Shown: positions 8,678 through 15,446 of the stretch, in pieces
Numbering within the stretch: the stretch's first letter is position 1
How the letters are laid out: each line of letters opens with the position of its first letter
Assembly: GCF_024722015.1 (NCBI RefSeq)
Contig: NZ_JANQBD010000012.1
Span: forward strand, 62,001-126,000
From: Paenibacillus radicis (ex Xue et al. 2023)
Lineage (GTDB): Bacteria; Bacillota; Bacilli; Paenibacillales; NBRC-103111
Direction: 5' to 3'
DNA length: 64,000 nt
Made by a program: the position numbers and the translations under genes
The notes under the pieces: model-generated
What the model was told of the DNA's origin: nothing
What the model saw: the letters and a program-made list of their open reading frames with translations, nothing else
Database searches by the model: none

Positions 8678-8749
8678 AGTCACTTCAATCCCATGTCCAA
8701 GTCACTATTTGTGCAGGTAAAATACTATGACTTTGTATGACCAAGTCAT
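8678..8749. promoter_or_regulatory. Cluster of AGTCAY motifs between divergent genes
   Basis: The 366-base gap between genes at 8600 (minus) and 8967 (plus) contains AGTCACT at 8678 and again at about 8700, then the inverted repeat ATGACTT (8727-8733)/AAGTCAT (8743-8749). The repeated half-site suggests a regulator-binding region. A related palindrome occurs at 11769-11780. The remainder of the gap shows no gene I can support. Confidence 0.3.
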
Positions 8750-8966
8750 CTATCAATCTGGGAACAGCATTCAATACTCTCGACACTGTGGATGCGGATA
8801 AATTGACTTGTTTGTGCCTGATTCGTTACAAACATTGTTGTTCCAACAACGAAGTTCACGTATACTTAAATGCGTCTGGATTTTTTATACAAATTTTTCA
8901 GGGATTCATCCACATGGCAGCCTGTCTACGTATGTGCCGACATGTGAGAGGAGGACAACGAGGAAG

Positions 8967-10343
8967 ATGTTTTTGCAATTGGCATACTTTGGGGCTATAT
9001 TTTGGTTCGGTTTGTATATCATCAACAGAGACTTTAGAAATGTACGTCTGGTTCTAGCAGGTCTTGCTTTATTAGTTCACTCTTGCGGTTTAAGCACAGC
9101 TCTTCTATCTCATTATGCTCAAGAGGCATTTCAAAGCATCGTTTTGTTAAAGGTTCAAGACATTTCCTTATTTCTGCCCTTGGTATTGTGGCTGGGTATT
9201 ATGATTTCTTATACTTCCGATCAGGAAGGTAAGCACATTGTATTATGGCCCCTATGGAAATACGCGGTTTTGGTACTGGCTTTATTCAGTTGTATCTGGC
9301 TGATATGCGTTAAAAATTCGTACTGGTATGCAATCTCTTACCAAGCAATTTTATGCACCACTCTCCTCCTCATCCTTGCACTTTCTTTATGGGGAGCCCT
9401 TTATTACGGTACCAAAGTATCGGGAATCCATCGCATTTTATTATACTTGCCGCTTATTTTGTATGCTTGTATAACAATTATGACGTTTATCTTACAGGAT
9501 GGTTCATGGAAGCTGTGGGGTTATGCAGGAAATGGCGTCGGACTGCTGTTGTTTGCATTCTGCATCATGATAACTGAAATTAAGGGCCAGGGGGAATCCT
9601 GGCTACCCGATTTTTTCCGTTCATTTGATTATTCCGTCTTTTTTACGCTGCTGTTTTCCGGACAGGTGGCCTTGATCATTAAGTGGGGGGCTGGCTTCAA
9701 TTATACGATGGTTGCTTTGCTCTTGATCAGTATCGCCATCTCCATCGCATTCCAGGTATTTGTATATCCGATTCGGGCCATGCTGGACAACATCGCATTT
9801 GTAACTTTCCCCAAACTGCGCCAAGCGCGTTCGCGGTTAAGGCTCGAGGAAAGCGTTCAAGTTCGTGTGGACGAGGAAGCAGCTCCCGAGGAGATGAATG
9901 AGGAGGACTTGTATCGTTTCACGCGGCGAGCTTTAAGCCATATTGGCGATTTCCAGCGATTAGCTTCGAACCCGTTGACGCAATTGAAATGGATAGACAA
10001 GCGGCTGCAGGAGCGTGGTGCAAACAATGAGGTGCTTGAGCGGGCTATCGAATTAAAGTCGGTACTGTTGGAAATCATCCGGCAATTAAAGCCACACGGA
10101 GATGAGGAATTCGGCACTACCGATGAATGGAGACATTTCAACGTACTCTATTTTCCCTACATTGTAGGCATTAAACCTTATAGCTTGCGTTATTCGGCAG
10201 AGCATTTGGATGCCCCGTCAAAAGCTGCTTTGGAATGGTTTCGCACTAATGTGCCGGAACGTACATTATACAATTGGCAAAATGCCGGGGCGAGAATTAT
10301 CGCGCTAAGCTTGAAAGACAGAGCATCCGTTAACTTAAAATGA
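8967..10343 (+). CDS. Polytopic membrane protein with cytoplasmic C-terminal domain, function unknown
   Basis: I start this at the ATG at 8967 (MFLQLAYF), preceded by GAGGAGGACAACGAGGAAG; the frame is open from 8808 but the upstream part is not membrane-like and has no ribosome site. The 458-residue product has about nine hydrophobic helices in residues 1-265. A hydrophilic region of about 190 residues follows, beginning with a charged, probably helical or coiled stretch (FPKLRQARSRLRLEE) and ending in a mixed alpha domain. I see no nucleotide-binding, kinase or HTH signature. It stands alone, divergent from the stalk-domain gene, and ends at a perfect 17-bp terminator stem. A sensor or receptor role would be speculation. 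Confidence 0.75.
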   Translation: MFLQLAYFGAIFWFGLYIINRDFRNVRLVLAGLALLVHSCGLSTALLSHYAQEAFQSIVLLKVQDISLFLPLVLWLGIMISYTSDQEGKHIVLWPLWKYAVLVLALFSCIWLICVKNSYWYAISYQAILCTTLLLILALSLWGALYYGTKVSGIHRILLYLPLILYACITIMTFILQDGSWKLWGYAGNGVGLLLFAFCIMITEIKGQGESWLPDFFRSFDYSVFFTLLFSGQVALIIKWGAGFNYTMVALLLISIAISIAFQVFVYPIRAMLDNIAFVTFPKLRQARSRLRLEESVQVRVDEEAAPEEMNEEDLYRFTRRALSHIGDFQRLASNPLTQLKWIDKRLQERGANNEVLERAIELKSVLLEIIRQLKPHGDEEFGTTDEWRHFNVLYFPYIVGIKPYSLRYSAEHLDAPSKAALEWFRTNVPERTLYNWQNAGARIIALSLKDRASVNLK

Positions 10344-10351
10344 ATGTTTCC

Positions 10352-10400
10352 AGAACCGTTAAACACCCGCTTTAAAAGTGGGTGTTTAACGGTTCTTTTG
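10352..10400 (+). terminator. Terminator with a perfect 17-bp stem
   Basis: AGAACCGTTAAACACCC (10352-10368) pairs perfectly with its complement at 10380-10396, with an 11-base loop and TTTTG after it. It lies 9 bases after the stop codon of the membrane protein gene. Confidence 0.85.
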
Positions 10401-10529
10401 CTCACTTTAAGTTGAAACAGAAGAAAATGATAGCAATTAACTCCTCTGCCGGTGTTCCATGTACGGTTAGCTTCATTATACTTTTAGCGCAGAGATCCCT
10501 GCACATACATAACCCTAAACAACACGTCG

Positions 10530-10752
10530 GTACTGCATCCACGGAAGTGAAGAGTAATGCGGAAGTAATTGTTCCTTTATCACCTGAAAAGTCCAAAAAT
10601 CAGAGTGATAAGGGAACAGCCAGTTCCGTTATTACTCTGATTTGTGCATAAATGCTCCGATTCGGCCAGCATAACGGAATTCCCGCTTCCGCTATTGCCC
10701 CAGATTGGAGGCGGCTGATGGAATAACGGAACTTTCCGTTCCGTACAAAATC
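10530..10752. repeat. Interspersed hairpin repeat, copy 1
   Basis: This is a noncoding element of about 223 bases whose close relative is at 23056-23280, with more distant copies at 32820-33055 and 41408-41645. Shared parts, in order: CGGAAGTAATTGTTCC, a 20-bp central stem (10597-10617 with 10623-10643), ATAACGGAATTCC...CTTCCGCTAT, and GATGGAATAACGGAAC...GTTCCG. It lies between convergent genes. I find no credible reading frame in it. All copies have the same orientation. Confidence 0.8.
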
Positions 10753-10822
10753 CTCCAGGGCTCATCGCTGCTATCCCTATAAAATCCCCCTTGATCATGG
10801 GGTGCATTAAAACTTTCTTATA

Positions 10823-10862
10823 AATTAAAAAAAAGCTTAACCACAAATAATGTGATTAAGCT
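10823..10862 (-). terminator. Terminator of the two-repeat secreted protein gene
   Basis: AGCTTAACCACA (10834-10845) pairs with TGTGATTAAGCT (10851-10862) with one mismatch and a 5-base loop. On the minus strand it is followed by eight T residues. It lies 27 bases past the stop codon at 10890. Confidence 0.85.
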
Positions 10863-10889
10863 GGATCAGCTATGAATTTAAGCCAGAAT

Positions 10890-11642
10890 TTACTCGAAAT
10901 AAGTAAACTCCCAATCGCCTTCTTCTGCACTCCATTTAGTAGCATCCGTATATTCCGGTACTCCAGTGAATTCAAGTGTATACTCGATCTCTTCTCCTGG
11001 TTTCAAGTTCACTTTCAAGTTGCTGAAATATTGATCTGCAACTTGTTTACCTTCACCAGCATCATTGAATAAAGAGATTTTCACATCAACTTTGTTTACA
11101 GTATCGATGTTTTTGCCACCAATATTTTTGAAAACCCCACCGGCTTTTAAAGTACCGTTGTCATAGCCAAGGCTTGTAACTACAAAATCAAGCGCTGCTT
11201 CAGCTGCAGGAGCTGCTTCAGGGGCTGGTGCCGCTTCAGGAGCTGCATCTTCAAAATATGTAAATTCCCAATCGCCTTCCTCTGCACTCCACGCTGTAGC
11301 ATCCACATATTCTGGTACGTCTGTAAATTCAAGTGTATATTCTGCTGTCTCGCCTGGTTTGATATGGACTTTCAAGTTAGAGAAATACTGATGAGCAACT
11401 TCTTTACTTTCTCCCTCAGCATTAAAAAGAATAATTTTAACATCCACTTTATTTACTGTTTCAATGTTTTTGTCCCCAGTGTTAGCAAAAGTACCGCTAG
11501 CTTTCAAAACTCCATTATCATAACCAACTGCAGTTACTACAAAATCCAATGCAGGATCAGCCAATGCTGCTGATGAAACTCCAAACAATGATAAAAGGAC
11601 AACTACTGAAGCAAATAAATAATTCAACATTTTCTTTTTCAT
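10890..11642 (-). CDS. Secreted protein with two tandem Ig-like repeats
   Basis: The product has 250 residues with a signal peptide cleaved near ALADPA (about residue 29). Two repeats of roughly 97 residues follow, each beginning with LDFVVTxxGYDNGxLKA and ending WSAEEGDWEFTYFE. They are joined by an Ala/Pro/Glu-rich linker (EAAPAPEAAPAAEAA). The repeats are about 75 percent identical by eye, indicating recent internal duplication. The predicted all-beta fold resembles FxLYD/SLAP-like extracytoplasmic domains, but that is a guess from strand pattern. The ATG at 11642 has GGGAGAG close upstream; a TTG at 11660 is an alternative. It is monocistronic with its own terminator. Function unknown, likely cell-wall associated or secreted. 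Confidence 0.75.
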   Translation of the reverse strand: MKKKMLNYLFASVVVLLSLFGVSSAALADPALDFVVTAVGYDNGVLKASGTFANTGDKNIETVNKVDVKIILFNAEGESKEVAHQYFSNLKVHIKPGETAEYTLEFTDVPEYVDATAWSAEEGDWEFTYFEDAAPEAAPAPEAAPAAEAALDFVVTSLGYDNGTLKAGGVFKNIGGKNIDTVNKVDVKISLFNDAGEGKQVADQYFSNLKVNLKPGEEIEYTLEFTGVPEYTDATKWSAEEGDWEFTYFE

Positions 11643-11768
11643 TTTCTCTCCCACTTTCAATTGTAATATAAATAAAACTGTAAAGCTGAATTCCTATACC
11701 TTATCTCTCTCTAGGGCTCCTTAACTTGCATACCCCATATTTTATCGATTCCACAAGTAATAATCATG

Positions 11769-11780
11769 TGACTAAAGTCA
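11769..11780. promoter_or_regulatory. Palindrome TGACTAAAGTCA upstream of the two-repeat gene
   Basis: This inverted repeat (TGACT-AA-AGTCA) lies 127 bases upstream of the start at 11642 in a 355-base gap that otherwise shows only AT-rich sequence and a small GCCTTG/CAAGGC hairpin at 11949-11963. It shares its half-site with the motif cluster at 8678-8749. Confidence 0.3.
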
Positions 11781-11997
11781 TAGAAACTCATAAAAAGGCA
11801 GAAAAACACGCATTAAAAGGAATGTTGTCACATTTTAGATATATTTAAATAAAACCTAGTTTACTATTCTCGGAAACCTCTATGAATAACGAAACAGCCT
11901 GCCTATAAGGCAAGCTGCGCATACTGCTGTTTAAAGTTTTTTTAAAATGCCTTGATTCAAGGCTTCGAAGTATGAACTTAAGAAGTGCCGTAACGCT

Positions 11998-13044
11998 TCA
12001 ACTAAAGCTGTCAGCTGCTTTTGAAGCCAATACCCTATTCAACCAATCATAGGCATGTTTCCCGGATATCTCATGCGTCCCCTCAAACAAGCTCAATTCC
12101 AATTGCTCGCTTGCTCCCAATAACTCGTAAACCTTTTTTAGCTGCTCGTGCGCTTCCCGTGTTGCGTGAACGGGAAAAATCGGATCACTCATCCCCGCTT
12201 CAAGCAGCAATGGCTTGGGAGAGATCAAACTGAGCAGATCCGGCAGTTCCGCGGTCAATGACAGACCGGGAACGTAGTTGTCAATACAATGATGCATAGC
12301 CAGAATGCTCGATTGGAACGTGTTCGCATAGCCGCTTACAACGGCAGCGGAAATCCGGTCATCAAGGGCAGCTGCGAATGAACAAACCATCCCGCCGCCC
12401 GAAATGCCCATGCAACCAATGCGTTTCACGTCTACATCCTCGCGAGTGTACAAGTAGTCTATGAGGCGCAGCGTTTCATACACGCGATATCCAGCCATCG
12501 TCTGTCCCATTGCCAACAGAAAGGCGGACAAACGCTTGCAGGAGTTCGATTCCAGGTTATCCTCAGCCAGCTTCCGGTCTCCAAACCCGAATAACTCTGG
12601 AGCAACAGTTATAAATCCCCGTTGGACCAGCTCAACAGCGAAGTTCTTCTGATAACCGAGATCTGTCGTTTTAGCTGTGCCATCCGGGTTCAGACCTACA
12701 ATATCCTTGCTGCCGTAACCGTGGCCGTGGCATGCAATAACAGCCCCAAGCTTGCCCTCGTGCTGAGTCGACTTAGGGATCAGCACGAAAAAAGGCATAT
12801 GAAGATGTGCGTAGGTCTGAATCTGCATACGCTTACGGATATAGGTTCCACAGTCCACTGATTCGAGAACAACCGGTTCAAGATCAGCAGCCTCGGCCGG
12901 GAAACCACCGAGAAGCTCAACGAACCGTTGTCGTAAACGATTCCTCCACTCGCTCCATTCCTGTTCTGAATTCGCCCGGAATCTTTCTATCGGGCTGATG
13001 CTGTCATACAAATACTTCAGATAATGATCCGGATTCCACACCAT
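11998..13044 (-). CDS. Alpha/beta hydrolase, esterase-like (paralogue A)
   Basis: This 348-residue protein has the alpha/beta hydrolase fold of the acetyl-xylan-esterase-like abhydrolase group. An oxyanion segment CHGHGYG lies near 105-110, the nucleophile elbow is GISGG with Ser215, the acid is Asp287 (MSDPIF) and the base is His324 (EGTHE). There is no signal peptide. The start at 13044 (MVWNPDHY) has GGGAGGG 9 bases upstream. A clear paralogue of exactly the same length lies at 14396-15442, on the other side of the LysM-CAP gene. It is probably a cytoplasmic carbohydrate esterase or related hydrolase; the substrate is unknown. Confidence 0.85.
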   Translation of the reverse strand: MVWNPDHYLKYLYDSISPIERFRANSEQEWSEWRNRLRQRFVELLGGFPAEAADLEPVVLESVDCGTYIRKRMQIQTYAHLHMPFFVLIPKSTQHEGKLGAVIACHGHGYGSKDIVGLNPDGTAKTTDLGYQKNFAVELVQRGFITVAPELFGFGDRKLAEDNLESNSCKRLSAFLLAMGQTMAGYRVYETLRLIDYLYTREDVDVKRIGCMGISGGGMVCSFAAALDDRISAAVVSGYANTFQSSILAMHHCIDNYVPGLSLTAELPDLLSLISPKPLLLEAGMSDPIFPVHATREAHEQLKKVYELLGASEQLELSLFEGTHEISGKHAYDWLNRVLASKAADSFS

Positions 13045-13268
13045 TAATCCACTCACCCTCCCGCATCGCATTGTACTCGCATATTAAGTGTTAAAAGTCA
13101 TAGTAGGTTCCTTATAACATAACCCAATCTCGCCATTGTTCCAAGTCAATATTTTGTCTATAAACAAGGGTACGTTCGGATTGTTCTACCGCAGCTTCGA
13201 TTATGGCGACCGCTTATTCATAATGGGAATGAAACTTACTTATATAATTGAGTCAATAATACAAATTA

Positions 13269-13309
13269 AGCCCGGTATGGGACGTCTTGCGGACGGACCT
13301 TACCGGGCT
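13269..13309. other. Orphan GC-rich hairpin
   Basis: AGCCCGGTA (13269-13277) pairs perfectly with TACCGGGCT (13301-13309), and an inner CGTC/GACG pairing closes a second stem. No U-tract follows and no gene ends here: the region separates divergent genes starting at 13044 and 13633. It could be part of a small RNA or of the long leader before the riboswitch. Confidence 0.4.
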
Positions 13310-13450
13310 ATTCATATCATTTCATTCATCTCAATCATGACCCTCTATGATCTTTTATCCTCTAATAACTTATATAATCTACGTATTTTTTGGAAAACAT
13401 TGTGCAATGACCTCAGCAAATACCCGTGATAAAATGAAACAACCTCAAAA

Positions 13451-13610
13451 GGGACGCTAAGTTGCTAAACTTTGCCTGTTCTTATTGAGAAATAAATCAA
13501 AGGCCAAAGCTTCTTATGAAGCGCGGGGGAACCCATACTTCGGGGTGAAGCCACTTTCGTGGCAGGGTGATTGCTCTTTGACCCTAATCCGTCAGCTAAC
13601 TCCGCAGGCA
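13451..13610 (+). promoter_or_regulatory. Cyclic di-AMP riboswitch (ydaO/yuaA type)
   Basis: The leader contains the conserved blocks of the ydaO aptamer in order: GACGCTAA, GCGCGGGGGAACCCA at about 13521-13535, GGGGTGAAGCC near 13542, and the 3' block CCCTAATCCGTCAGCTAACT followed by CCGCAGGC ending near 13609. This class binds c-di-AMP and usually lowers expression of cell-wall hydrolases and osmolyte transporters. It precedes a LysM-CAP gene, a typical target. No intrinsic terminator is visible between the aptamer and the ribosome site at about 13616-13624, so control may act on translation. Boundaries are approximate. Confidence 0.88.
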
Positions 13611-13632
13611 CAAAAAAGAGAGGATGATTTAA

Positions 13633-14286
13633 ATGCGTTTCAAGAAATCCGTATTGACAGGTGCGCTTGCACTAGGTACTTTGATTGGGGCTGGAGTTGT
13701 TTCAGCTGCTCCTTACCAGGTAACAGGAAATGATACTATGTGGCTGATTTCCCAGAAACAAGGTGTTAGCTTAACCTCCCTGATTAAAGCTAATCCTCAG
13801 GTGGTCAACCCGAATATTATTTGGCCTGGACTGGTATTGAATATTCCTGGAACAGGAACAACTGCCGGCAGCGGTTCAACTGTTCAACAACCAGGAGCTG
13901 GTACAACTGCAACCGTGTCCGATTATGCCAGCCAAGTAGTTACCTTAGTGAACCAGGAACGTGCCAAAGCAGGCGTTAAGGCGTTAATAAGCGACAGCTC
14001 TCTGTCGTCAATGGCGCTCGCCAAAGCGAAGGATATGTACAATAATCATTACTTTGATCATACTTCCCCAACCTATGGATCTCCATTCGACATGATGAAA
14101 TCATACGGCATTAAATATTCGTACGCCGGTGAAAACATCGCTATGGGTCAACGGACACCACAGGAGGTTATGAATTCCTGGATGAACAGCCCAGGTCACC
14201 GACAAAATATTTTAAGCCCGAACTATACCAAAATCGGAGTAGCTTATTATAATGGTGAATGGGTACAGGAATTTATCGCGAATTAA
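13633..14286 (+). CDS. LysM and CAP (SCP/PR1) domain secreted protein
   Basis: The 217-residue protein has a signal peptide (cleavage near VSAAP, about residue 26), one LysM peptidoglycan-binding domain at about 27-72 (YQVTGNDTMWLISQKQG...GLVLNIPG), a Gly/Thr/Ser linker, and a C-terminal CAP domain of the YkwD/SafA-neighbour type at about 100-214 (LVNQERAKAG, HTSPTYGSPFDMM, AGENIAMG, SPGHRQNIL). It should attach to the cell wall; the enzymatic role of bacterial CAP domains is not settled. The gene follows a c-di-AMP riboswitch, which ties it to turgor or wall stress. The ATG is preceded by AGAGAGGATG. A terminator follows. Confidence 0.92.
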   Translation: MRFKKSVLTGALALGTLIGAGVVSAAPYQVTGNDTMWLISQKQGVSLTSLIKANPQVVNPNIIWPGLVLNIPGTGTTAGSGSTVQQPGAGTTATVSDYASQVVTLVNQERAKAGVKALISDSSLSSMALAKAKDMYNNHYFDHTSPTYGSPFDMMKSYGIKYSYAGENIAMGQRTPQEVMNSWMNSPGHRQNILSPNYTKIGVAYYNGEWVQEFIAN

Positions 14287-14319
14287 GCAATCAGACTGTC
14301 CGCAGGACAAGTCTCCCCA

Positions 14320-14347
14320 GACTGCCGGGAATTACCGGCAGTCTTTT
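14320..14347 (+). terminator. Terminator of the LysM-CAP gene
   Basis: GACTGCCGG (14320-14328) pairs with CCGGCAGTC (14335-14343), followed by TTTTGCTTTT. A second small stem (AGACTGTCC...GGACAAGTCT, 14293-14314) lies just before it. Confidence 0.85.
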
Positions 14348-14395
14348 GCTTTTATTGCAAATGCATTAGAGGTAATAATGCCTGAAAGGTTACAA

Positions 14396-15442
14396 TTAAA
14401 GTCCCCATTGCTCTCTTACAAAATCCCATACACGGTTTTTAAAATAACGGTGCCCTCCGTCTCCAACAAACAGCTCGCAACGATCAGCAGAGCCGAATTG
14501 TCCGTATATATTTTGTACATGCTGGAAGGAAATATGTACCCCTTCAATGGGAAATAGCGGATCTGTCTCTCCATTGATCATTAGCACAGGACGCGGAGCA
14601 ATCAAGCCTACCACATCATACATTTCCCCGACTTGCATCATCCCCGGAACGACATTACAGATACAATGATGAACAGATACAATCGAATGCTCGAACGTAC
14701 AGAAGTAGCAGCCCGGAGCTACCAGACTAATACGCTCATCCAAGGCCGCTGCGAATACGCATACAGCACCGCCGCTTGAATTACCCGTTATCATGACCTT
14801 CTCCATGTCAAGCTCCGAACGAGTTGCTGCGTAATCCAGCACTCTGCTGAAGTCATGAACCCGTTCACCAATTAAGGACCGGCCTAACAATAGCGATATT
14901 CTCTGCATATCATCGCAAGACTTGCTTTTCCCCTCATCCATGTCCTCTTGACGAGCCATCTCCCAGAACCCCCGTACTTCCGGTACAATTGCGGCATATC
15001 CCTGCGAAACCGCCTGCTCCGCCAAGTTTCGATCCTGAAGAATAGCCTGTTCCCGATCCTCTGGAGTCTCGAAGTTTCCAGCGTAATCTTCCTTGCCGCG
15101 CCTCCCATGTCCGTGTGCGCATATTGTCAATGGCACCGGCTTGACCCCATTGTGCGGCAGCAAAAGATAGAACGGCACCTCTATACCCGTTTCGCTTGTT
15201 ATATAGATCTTCTCCCGCGTATATTGCGGGAACTCAATGGTTTCCGTTATTCGCGGCGACAGCGGTACGTCAATTGACTGTCGTCTTATGAGCTCAAAAC
15301 CTGTGATTTCAGCCAGCCTGCTACGAAAAGACTGCTGCCATTCCTGCCACTCTCCTGTATCCAATACATTACGATAATCGAATTCACGTTTAGTTTTCTC
15401 CAGTACCGTCTGGATATACTTCTTTTCGTCAAAATAAATCAT
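14396..15442 (-). CDS. Alpha/beta hydrolase, esterase-like (paralogue B)
   Basis: The product has 348 residues and is homologous along its length to the hydrolase at 11998-13044. Visible elements are CAHGHGRRG (about 108-115), the nucleophile in GNSSGG (Ser222), Asp294 (GETDPLFP) and His331 (GDGGHRY). It is cytoplasmic, with no signal peptide. It starts 4 bases after the response regulator stop and has AAGGAGGG upstream, so it is the last gene of the permease-permease-binding protein-kinase-regulator operon. That location suggests de-esterification of the oligosaccharide carried by this transporter. The substrate is inferred only as an esterified carbohydrate. Confidence 0.86.
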   Translation of the reverse strand: MIYFDEKKYIQTVLEKTKREFDYRNVLDTGEWQEWQQSFRSRLAEITGFELIRRQSIDVPLSPRITETIEFPQYTREKIYITSETGIEVPFYLLLPHNGVKPVPLTICAHGHGRRGKEDYAGNFETPEDREQAILQDRNLAEQAVSQGYAAIVPEVRGFWEMARQEDMDEGKSKSCDDMQRISLLLGRSLIGERVHDFSRVLDYAATRSELDMEKVMITGNSSGGAVCVFAAALDERISLVAPGCYFCTFEHSIVSVHHCICNVVPGMMQVGEMYDVVGLIAPRPVLMINGETDPLFPIEGVHISFQHVQNIYGQFGSADRCELFVGDGGHRYFKNRVWDFVREQWGL

Positions 15443-15446
15443 TCGT

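Noticed and set aside
8808-8966. N-terminal extension of the polytopic membrane protein
   Set aside because: The frame is open but starts at a TTG without ribosome site and encodes a non-membrane, Ser/Thr/Arg-rich stretch; the ATG at 8967 has a strong Shine-Dalgarno.
10382-10846. Short reading frames on both strands over repeat copy 1
   Set aside because: They follow the repeat sequence, lack ribosome sites and have no counterpart at conserved frame in copy 2.
13485-13733. 82-residue frame overlapping the riboswitch
   Set aside because: It reads through the conserved aptamer and in another frame into the LysM-CAP gene.
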